A DNA stretch of 21,402 nt from Ascoidea tarda (nom. inval.). Its lineage: Eukaryota > Ascomycota > Saccharomycetes > Ascoideales > Ascoideaceae. The position numbers and the translations under genes are program-made. A model generated the notes under the pieces. The model was not told the DNA's origin and searched no databases. It was given only the letters and a program-made list of their open reading frames with translations. Numbering within the stretch: position 1 is the stretch's first letter; the number at the start of each line of letters is the position of its first letter. Of the stretch, positions 9,046-15,333 are shown one piece after another. The DNA lies in NCBI GenBank assembly GCA_030560485.1, contig JAKTTS010000263.1:1-21402 (forward strand), written 5' to 3'.

Positions 9046-9391
9046 ATGATCACCAAGTACTTCCAGAAGGTAGTTGTTCGCTTTGACCCGCTCGGGCCCG
9101 GCAGCAAAACGGCGCGTTTGTTCCTTGCGCTGATTCCCTCGCTGTTGAAGACGTCGTGTGCTGTGTCTTTCCAGACGCTTTCGCAGTCGCAGCAGCAGCC
9201 GCTGGTGCAGATCACCTTCAGTACGTATTTCTGAGCTTCTTCTGCTTCCTGTACCGGACGAGTACTAACACCCTGCAGAGGACAAGTTTGTGCTTGAACA
9301 CGACCCCTCCCACTTCAAGTTCCACGAGCTCGCTGCGTTGTTCGACCACCACTCCCGGCAGTTGAAGATCAAGGAGTCCATCCAGGGCTAG
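9046..9391 (+). CDS. MRPL44: MRPL44, mitochondrial large-subunit ribosomal protein mL53, two exons
   Basis: A small structural protein of the mitochondrial ribosome large subunit. Exon 1 runs 9046-9220 and exon 2 9279-9391, joined across an AAG codon. The spliced product is 95 residues, near the roughly 98 of S. cerevisiae Mrpl44. It begins MITKYFQKVVVRFDPLGPGS, which matches the family N-terminus, and after the junction continues KDKFVLEHDP and ends HSRQLKIKESIQG. Reading through without splicing would stop at 9232-9234 and lose that conserved C-terminus. The S. cerevisiae orthologue also has an intron. The codons are GC-rich (GCG, TCG, CTG, CCG), unlike every other gene here. Upstream are E-boxes and a 9-bp repeat. 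Confidence 0.93.
9221..9278 (+). other. MRPL44: Spliceosomal intron of MRPL44
   Basis: 58-nt intron with 5' splice site GTACGT (9221), perfect branch site TACTAAC (9263-9269) and 3' splice site CAG ending at 9278, nine bases after the branch motif. Removal restores the mL53 reading frame in phase 1. It is very short for a yeast intron. Confidence 0.93.
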
Positions 9392-9427
9392 CTGGGGCTG
9401 CTGAATTTGTGCTGAATTGTTGCTCAA

Positions 9428-9460
9428 TTCCTGTTCAGTTCCTGTTCAATTTCTGTTCGA
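9428..9460 (+). repeat. Three imperfect 11-bp direct repeats
   Basis: Units 9428-9438 (TTCCTGTTCAG), 9439-9449 (TTCCTGTTCAA) and 9450-9460 (TTTCTGTTCGA) lie about 35 bp after the MRPL44 stop. They are T-rich and may be part of its 3' end. Confidence 0.75.
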
Positions 9461-9621
9461 TTGTTGTTTAACTCTTCGTGATTCTGGCTCAATGCTGGAT
9501 GATATTCCCTCTGATTTCTGATCCTACTCATCTTCTGTATATAATACACATCTTCGTTTTTCCCACTGCATGTGATTCATCCTTTGCTCTCCCATATCCA
9601 CCCCAAATCACATGGTGTAGT

Positions 9622-9629
9622 CACGCGTG
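9622..9629. promoter_or_regulatory. CACGCGTG palindrome (MCB-like ACGCGT core)
   Basis: Perfect 8-bp palindrome about 200 bp upstream of the VPS5 start. ACGCGT is the MBF cell-cycle box in S. cerevisiae, but a single copy is weak evidence. Confidence 0.3.
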
Positions 9630-9728
9630 TCTCGTACATTTCTCCCAGTCTTGCCCGCCCACATCCCGCTTCTGCGTGCATTCACCCTCCCCTAGAAACA
9701 AACCATGGACGAAACTCTGCTCTGATTG

Positions 9729-9735
9729 TATATAA
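9729..9735 (+). promoter_or_regulatory. Candidate TATA box of VPS5
   Basis: TATATAA 93 bp before the VPS5 ATG, a usual yeast distance. A second copy at 9538-9544 is farther away. Confidence 0.4.
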
Positions 9736-9750
9736 TCTCTTATCCACCTC

Positions 9751-9768
9751 ATGTTCTCTGATTCATAA
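9751..9768 (+). other. Upstream ORF 1 in the VPS5 leader (5 codons)
   Basis: ATG followed by four sense codons and TAA, encoding MFSDS. It is translated only if transcription starts before 9751, which the TATA at 9729 does not guarantee. Confidence 0.35.
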
Positions 9769-9796
9769 CTCCTTGCTATTCCAACCACCTCTCTTC

Positions 9797-9826
9797 ATGA
9801 CTTTTCCTGGCTGCTCTCTCTTGTAA
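9797..9826 (+). other. Upstream ORF 2 in the VPS5 leader, ending one base before the VPS5 ATG
   Basis: ATG plus eight codons (MTFPGCSLL), then TAA at 9824-9826. The VPS5 ATG begins at 9828, leaving a single base between. The geometry could impose leaky scanning or termination-reinitiation on VPS5. Confidence 0.4.
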
Positions 9827-9827
9827 A

Positions 9828-12128
9828 ATGGATGAATTGTCTGCCTCGCATTTGAACTGGAACTCAGCCAACATCTTTAACGACCAGGCTTCAGATAACC
9901 CTTTGCTTCACAACCCTTTTGCCAGTGACGATATTCCTCCTAATCCCAAACTAAACCACCACAACATCAATCCCACTGCGATTACAAACAACCACAACGA
10001 AATTGAAATCGAAAATGAAAATGAAATCGAAAATGAGACCGAAAATCAATTGGATGACGATACTCACCACCATCTAAATCAATCTATCCCTAGATTCAAT
10101 TCTATCCACTTCCATTCAAATACTCATATTGATCAAATTGATCAAATTGGTCAAATTGGTCAAATTGGTCAAATTACACAAAACATTCAAATTAATCAGT
10201 CTGATGAATATGATCAAGATAATAACGATAATCAAGATAAAAAAATATTCAATAACCTAAACGATACCCTTTACTCAGACTTCTATAAAAATAATAACAA
10301 CCAAATCCTCTCTAAAAATGATACCCTATTCAATGATCTAGACAACCCTCAATCAAATACCATCAACAACATCAATAATAATAACAACAACAATATTCAG
10401 AATAACAACATCTTATCCATCACTGACAATGCTCAGAATAACTCCTTCAACACAAACCTATCAACTCCAATCAAAATGTTCAAAGCAAAGAAAAAAAGAA
10501 TCCGTAAAAATCGTAAATCTTCAAACGATAAATCTTCCTCAAAATCAAGTGAAGACCTCATTTACTCAAACAGCAACAGCACCAACAGCATAACTTACCT
10601 ACACGACTCAACAGACCTCAACCTCCAAATTAACCTAAACATATCAAACAACTCAAACATCTCAAACAACTCAAACCTATCCAACATCTCAAACACCTCA
10701 ATCTCACATCTCACTCAGCAAATCCCTGTATCAAATCTATACAGCCACCAGAACACTTCAATTAATGACAACGACCCATTGGGCGTGGTCAACAACACAA
10801 CTACATCCAATTCGTCCTCCACCACAAAATCCCCACTCATTCTCCCCAACCACTCTGCCTCAACCTCAATCTTTAACTTCAATGACAACTCCCATACACA
10901 ACCCGATAACAATGACCAACAATTCTACTCAGATATAGACTCCCACATCAACGACACCTACAGCAACCCTTCTTTCGAACACTTTCAAATCTCCGTTTAC
11001 GATCCCGTCAAAATCAACGAACTAACCTCCTCCCACATTCTATACTCCGTCAAAACTCATTCTAAAAGCAAAAAATTCCTAAAAAACTCAAGCCTAGACA
11101 CCATCGTAGTGTCAAGAAGATACAAAGACTTTAGATGGCTATACAACAATCTACAAATCTCATACCCGGGTATAATCATCCCCCCTCCCCCTTTAAAACA
11201 AGCAATGGGCAGATTCGATGAAAATTTCATAGAACATAGAAGACTCTCCCTAGAAAAAATGCTCATCAAAATATCCTCCCATCCAATCCTACAAAATGAC
11301 GACGACTTTCTCATGTTCCTAAAAACTGAAAAATTCAACCAGGATTCAAAAGAAAGAGAACGCGAAAAAAAATTATCAATTGCAAGCTCAATCATCATCA
11401 ACACAAACTCAAACTCAAGTTTTTTAATCATAAACTCAACTTCAAAAATTATCGACAACGACGACTTTTTTAAAAACTTTAAATCCTACTTGGAAAAACT
11501 AGACTCTTCCCTAAGAACCTTTTATAAAAACCTCGAAAATGTCATCCAACAAAGAAAAGAACTATCCCTAATTATCCAGGAAATTAGCCTCATCCTATCA
11601 ACCTTCTCAGACGCACAGCTACTAAATCATGACACATCAATTCTATTAGTCGAATTCTCCGATATCCACTACAGAATCCAAGAACTAAATGAAAGAAATT
11701 CCGTCCAAGACATGTTGACCCTAGGTATAGTCCTTGAAGAATACATCAGAATCATATCCTCAATCAAAATCACTTTCCAACAAAGAAATAAACTACTAAT
11801 TAACCTAAATTCAATCGAAAATGACTACAACAAAAAATTCAATAACCTCGACACCCTCAACAAATACTACAAAAATCAAATCGATAAAATCAATTCCCTA
11901 AAATTAGAAATCGACGAAATCGAAAAAAGAAAAAAATTGGTCAAGAAAGAATTCATCTACATTTCAAAACTAATTAAAAGAGAAATGAAAAAATTCGAAC
12001 AAGAAAAAATTGACGACTTTAAAAATTCCGTTGAAACTTATTTGGAAAGTTTGATCGAAAGTCAAAAAGAATGTATCGAGGTTCTAGAAACATTTTATCA
12101 AAGAGAAAATCTAGGTTCTTTTACCTAA
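9828..12128 (+). CDS. VPS5: VPS5, retromer sorting nexin (PX-BAR)
   Basis: Vps5 pairs with Vps17 as the membrane-bending part of retromer, which returns receptors such as Vps10 from endosomes to the Golgi; its PX domain binds PI3P. The protein is 766 residues, longer than the 675 of S. cerevisiae. Residues 1-385 are low complexity (Asn, Asp, Ser, Glu, Ile-Gln repeats). The PX domain spans about 385-505, with RRYKDFRWLY from R430, the loop IIPPPPLKQAMGRF, ENFIEHRR and DDDFLMFLKTEKF. The remainder (about 530-760) is a charged, helical BAR-type coiled coil. The sequence IIPPPP..KQA.GRF and the PX start DPVKINELTSSHILYSV match Vps5 better than Snx4, Mvp1 or Vps17. The start ATG has an AAA context and is the first in-frame one. 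The + strand is C- and A-rich with few G. Confidence 0.94.
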   Translation: MDELSASHLNWNSANIFNDQASDNPLLHNPFASDDIPPNPKLNHHNINPTAITNNHNEIEIENENEIENETENQLDDDTHHHLNQSIPRFNSIHFHSNTHIDQIDQIGQIGQIGQITQNIQINQSDEYDQDNNDNQDKKIFNNLNDTLYSDFYKNNNNQILSKNDTLFNDLDNPQSNTINNINNNNNNNIQNNNILSITDNAQNNSFNTNLSTPIKMFKAKKKRIRKNRKSSNDKSSSKSSEDLIYSNSNSTNSITYLHDSTDLNLQINLNISNNSNISNNSNLSNISNTSISHLTQQIPVSNLYSHQNTSINDNDPLGVVNNTTTSNSSSTTKSPLILPNHSASTSIFNFNDNSHTQPDNNDQQFYSDIDSHINDTYSNPSFEHFQISVYDPVKINELTSSHILYSVKTHSKSKKFLKNSSLDTIVVSRRYKDFRWLYNNLQISYPGIIIPPPPLKQAMGRFDENFIEHRRLSLEKMLIKISSHPILQNDDDFLMFLKTEKFNQDSKEREREKKLSIASSIIINTNSNSSFLIINSTSKIIDNDDFFKNFKSYLEKLDSSLRTFYKNLENVIQQRKELSLIIQEISLILSTFSDAQLLNHDTSILLVEFSDIHYRIQELNERNSVQDMLTLGIVLEEYIRIISSIKITFQQRNKLLINLNSIENDYNKKFNNLDTLNKYYKNQIDKINSLKLEIDEIEKRKKLVKKEFIYISKLIKREMKKFEQEKIDDFKNSVETYLESLIESQKECIEVLETFYQRENLGSFT
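10131..10175 (+). repeat. Five 9-bp coding repeats in VPS5
   Basis: Five adjacent units of (GAT/GGT)CAAATT encode (D/G)-Gln-Ile five times. The first two units have GAT and the next three GGT. The repeat is in frame and lies in the disordered N-terminus. Confidence 0.9.
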
Positions 12129-12715
12129 CTGGGAGAGAAAAAAATATTATTTAATCAATTTACTTTTAATTATTTTTTTTTCATTTTCTATTTTGTGATT
12201 TCTATATTTTAATATTTTTAATTTATTTATATTTTTGTTTAATTTCTAAAACATCTTAGATGCTAATTTCTTGGAAAAGGACTCATTCTTTTTCAAATTT
12301 GTATTATATTTTCATAATAATTAAACAACATTATTGTTGATTTGAAAAAAGTTATGAGAAACTTAGGAAATTAAAAAATGTTTTTTACAAAATCAGTAAT
12401 TGAAAAAAACAAAAAATATCATTATTGAATTTAGTAAATAAAGAATAACTTGAGATAAATGATTTTTTCTTTATTGCTTTTAAGATTGTTATTTTACACT
12501 AGACTTAACTAATTCAAAACTATTACAAACTATTACAGATACATGTTAGTGGACCACAAAAATAGATAGTGAAAGTTATAAATAATATTTATTTTAATAA
12601 ATAATGAATTAATTAACACATGGAAAACATAAAAAATTTAATAATTGTAATACAAGAAAAAAAAATGTTTACTATAAAATTTAAATATATATATAAATAT
12701 TTTAAGCATAAAGGA
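12129..12715. other. Convergent 3' spacer between VPS5 and the bZIP gene, with nested inverted repeat
   Basis: About 590 bp of AT-rich DNA between two convergent genes. It contains a long inverted repeat, CTTTTTCAAAT (12288-12298) against ATTTGAAAAAAG (12340-12351), with an inner hairpin CAACA/TGTTG (12326-12330 and 12335-12339). This may act in 3'-end formation from either side. No coding potential is seen. Confidence 0.5.
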
Positions 12716-13591
12716 TCATTTTCTTGAATTAATATCTAGAGTTTGAGGAACATCGTTTAGTAATTTTGCTTGTAAAGCTAATGTATAATCTTTCAACTGT
12801 TTGTTTTCTTCTTTTAAAAATTGAATTTGATCTTCTAAAGATTTAACCCTTGAAACTTGAGCTTCTAGATCCTTAATATACTGCTCTTTTCTTAGTCTAA
12901 AAGCTCTTTGAGCATTCCTATTTTGTTGAGCTCTCTTTGAGGAATTTAGCGGTTTAATTATTTTGTTTTGACTCATATTGGTTAACATTTGAGAATGGTT
13001 ATTGGGTTGGTTTATATCTTGAATGTTAACCCCATTTGCTAGCCCACCAGTAAGACTGATATTGGTGAGACTGCCGAGGTTTGTTAAAGTATTGCTGTGA
13101 TTAACGTTATCGCCTGTATTACCGTTTTGGAAAGAATTGACTAGGGATGATATAATAGCATTTCTAGTGCTTGGGTTTGATATTTGGCTCAAAGCTCTGC
13201 TGGTTTCTGAATTATTTGAGCTGTTTGAGTTATTAGAATTGTTTGAAATTTGATTTTTATTTCTGTTAGAGATTGAATTAGAATTAATATTTGAATTTGA
13301 ATTTGAATTTGAATCTGAATTATGATTACCATTTGAATTAATATTTGGGTCATTGACTTGATTCCTATTGGAGCTAGAATTTGAATTTGAATTTGCAACT
13401 GAGATTTTTATTGAGTTGGCATTGAAATCAGCCAAACTTGTTAAAGAGTTTAAATCCGTTGAATTTGATAGTTTAGAAATAGCAGACTGAAAAGAGTCCA
13501 AGGTTGGGATATTATCAGTAATGCTATTTGAAGTCATATTATGATCATTGTCTTCATTTTGGTTATCCTCGTTATTATTATTATTATTATT

Positions 13592-13624
<33 letters not shown>

Positions 13625-14470
13625 ATTAGAACCATTGGAATTGTTACTAATATCATTATCATTATCATTATCATTATCATTATCATTATCATGATTATTG
13701 TTGTTGTTGTTGTTTTTATTGTCTTGAGAATTTATTGTAGGGTTATTGTTGGAGTTATTTGAATTTTTCAAGTCATTTGAGTTATTGGAGTTATTAATGT
13801 TATTGCGAGGGTTTTGTTTGAAATTGTTATTGTTAGAATTATTGTTACCGTTTTCGTTTTGATTAGTATTAAAACCAAGATTATTAGCAATATTGACATT
13901 CAAATTGTTGAATTTATTCATTTCATTAGCGATGTCTTCATGAAGACCGTTATTTTGATTTCGGTTACTATGGCTGTTATTACTGCTATTATTGTTGTTA
14001 TTACTATTCAAATTTTTCCTGGATTCTGAATGTTTCTCGATTTCCAAGCCAATATTAGCATCAGTGAAGTCAGAATTATCGTTTAAATCAATATCGTGAT
14101 CATTAACATTGGTATTATCATTATCATCATCATTATCGTTATCATTATTATCATTATTATCATCGTTGCTGTTATTAATAACATTATTCCTACTATCAGT
14201 ATTGGTGTTATTCTTATTACGGTTTGAATTTAAATTTTGATTGGAAAGAATTTGATCCAGGTTATCATTATCGTCGTCATTACCACTATCATTACTGTTG
14301 GAGAGTCCCTTGACTAGGCGAGAAGCATTCATGGTGACAGAAGGAGAAGTAGATGAGACTCTGGAAATTTTGGCAGCAGCTACAGCAGCAGCAGCAACGT
14401 CTTCAAAATCAGAAGGATTCATCACTGACAAGTTGTCGTCTCTAAAAGTAGGATCGATTTGTTCTTCCAT
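12716..14470 (-). CDS. Yap-type bZIP transcription factor (Cin5/Yap6/Fcr3-like), Asn-rich
   Basis: A 584-residue protein with its DNA-binding domain at the extreme C-terminus (about 506-575). The basic region reads KRAQQNRNAQRAFRLRKEQY. It holds the N-R-x-A-Q-x-A-F-R signature and the extra glutamines of the Yap family, which recognises TTAC/GTAA-type sites. A zipper follows with four leucines seven residues apart (SLE, FLK, QLK, LAL). A C-terminal bZIP and the motif KRA-QNR-AQ-AFR with YIK-LE are like Cin5/Yap4, Yap6 and C. albicans Fcr3. No Yap1-type cysteine-rich domain is present, so redox sensing like Yap1 is unlikely. Residues 60-500 are Asn/Asp/Ser-rich, including 19 consecutive Asn and an Asp-Asn alternation. 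The start ATG (14470) is followed by MEEQIDPTFRDD. The gene is divergent from RRN3. Which paralogue it is remains undecided. Confidence 0.85.
13571..13692 (-). repeat. Asn and Asp-Asn trinucleotide/hexanucleotide repeats in the bZIP gene
   Basis: 13571-13627 is a pure run of 19 Asn codons (AAC/AAT). 13652-13692 is an ATTATC-type hexamer array giving alternating Asp-Asn. Both are likely length-polymorphic microsatellites within coding sequence. Confidence 0.9.
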
Positions 14471-14740
14471 CAGAAACTAAGGAATATGAAAATAGGAGAA
14501 GAGAAGACTTGGGAAGGGAGACATATTAGTAAAAACAAGTTGAAAACGATAGCAGACACCGAAAAACAGGCCTGGCAAAGAGAAAGAAAAGAACAAAAAG
14601 AATAAGAGAGAGAAGCAGAAGAAGCAGAAGAAGGAAAAGACGATAAGCACTTACTAGGCAAGTGAAATAGCAGCTTTGTAATTTCTTTGTCAGTAAATTG
14701 TTTGTAATCTCTTTGTAAGTTTTTTAGAGGAATACACAAA

Positions 14741-14923
14741 ATGAGAAAAAGCAAAAAGAGAAAACGAAAGAATTGTGTTATTCCACTAACACATGACTTT
14801 GCTGTGTACGACTCAGTTCGACAGGTTTTAACCACAAATCGGGTTTTAGCCACAAGTACGGATTCCACCAAAAAGAGTATCTATTTTTACAGTATAAAAG
14901 AGGCAGAAAAGGATAATAATTAA
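14741..14923 (+). CDS. Doubtful small ORF, 60 residues, basic N-terminus
   Basis: An ATG preceded by ACACAAA opens 60 codons, starting MRKSKKRKRKNC and ending KEAEKDNN. It includes an 18-bp imperfect in-frame duplication (VLTTN then VLATS). I recognise no family. It lies in a divergent promoter and a TATA-like box is inside it, so it may well be chance. Codon content is somewhat more coding-like than its surroundings. Confidence 0.2.
   Translation: MRKSKKRKRKNCVIPLTHDFAVYDSVRQVLTTNRVLATSTDSTKKSIYFYSIKEAEKDNN
14824..14855 (+). repeat. Imperfect 18-bp period direct repeat (GGTTTTARCCACAA twice)
   Basis: GGTTTTAACCACAA (14824-14837) recurs as GGTTTTAGCCACAA (14842-14855) with one mismatch. It could be paired regulatory sites in the bZIP/RRN3 promoter or part of the doubtful small ORF. 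Confidence 0.6.
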
Positions 14924-15086
14924 AAAGAGAAAAGAATCAAGGAATAAGTTTTAATATACATAGCTAAATACATATTATTCACCAATAATAATATATAGAC
15001 AGAACCCAGTAATAACCAAAGACTCGTGTTCTATCCTAGCTAATATAGAAAGACTTATTACAGAATGCAGTCGCGTGAAAAAAGCG

Positions 15087-15101
15087 TGACCAGTACGGTC
15101 A
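15087..15101. promoter_or_regulatory. Inverted repeat TGACC-N5-GGTCA
   Basis: TGACC (15087-15091) and GGTCA (15097-15101) are perfect inverse copies around AGTAC. The symmetry suggests a dimeric transcription factor site. It lies 233 bp upstream of RRN3. Confidence 0.45.
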
Positions 15102-15113
15102 GCTGATTGACTG

Positions 15114-15167
15114 TTATGTAATCACATTCACACTAGTGGCGTCATGTGCACACATGATATTACATAA
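15114..15167. promoter_or_regulatory. Nested palindromes with paired TTATGTAA bZIP-like sites
   Basis: The outer pair is TTATGTAAT (15114-15122) and its exact inverse ATTACATAA (15159-15167). The inner pair is TCATGTG (15142-15148) and CACATGA (15151-15157), separated by two bases. TTATGTAA resembles the half-site layout bound by bZIP dimers, and a Yap-type bZIP gene starts on the other side of this promoter. Confidence 0.5.
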
Positions 15168-15333
15168 ACACAAATGCAATCCATTTTAATGGTTTCAGAC
15201 AAAACGTGACCCTGTGAAATTTTTTATTTGAATCTACCTGAAATATTTTTTGATCCTTTTCTCTTTGTAATATTTGTGTTTGAGGTTTCTTTGGTTTTTG
15301 GTTCTTTTCTCAAGCATTGCTTTTGTTGATACC

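Larger units (their letters stand above)
9392..9827. promoter_or_regulatory. MRPL44-VPS5 intergenic region: terminator of MRPL44 and VPS5 promoter/leader
   Basis: Just past MRPL44 are three imperfect 11-bp repeats (9428-9460). Two TATATAA boxes (9538-9544 and 9729-9735) precede VPS5, and a CACGCGTG palindrome with an MCB-like ACGCGT core sits at 9622-9629. The leader is C/T-rich on the + strand. No gene is evident here beyond two tiny upstream ORFs. Confidence 0.6.
14471..15333. promoter_or_regulatory. Divergent promoter between the bZIP gene and RRN3
   Basis: About 860 bp serving both genes. The bZIP-proximal part (14564-14642) is almost all purine on the + strand, giving a pyrimidine-rich bZIP leader. 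A TATAAAAG sits at 14893-14900. The part at 15087-15167 is packed with short palindromes. A 60-codon ORF at 14741-14923 is of doubtful status. Confidence 0.6.

Noticed and set aside
13541-13762. Ile/Val-rich plus-strand ORF opposite the bZIP gene
   Set aside because: It is only the reverse strand of the Asn/Asp repeats.
14470-14871. Minus-strand ORF of 133 codons upstream of the bZIP gene
   Set aside because: It begins at TTG, is Phe/Leu/Ser-rich from the purine tract on the other strand, and lies in the promoter.
15274-15333. An N-terminal extension of Rrn3 with a hydrophobic signal-like segment
   Set aside because: The upstream frame starts at TTG, not ATG, and a signal peptide would not suit a nuclear factor. 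ATG 15334 is preferred.
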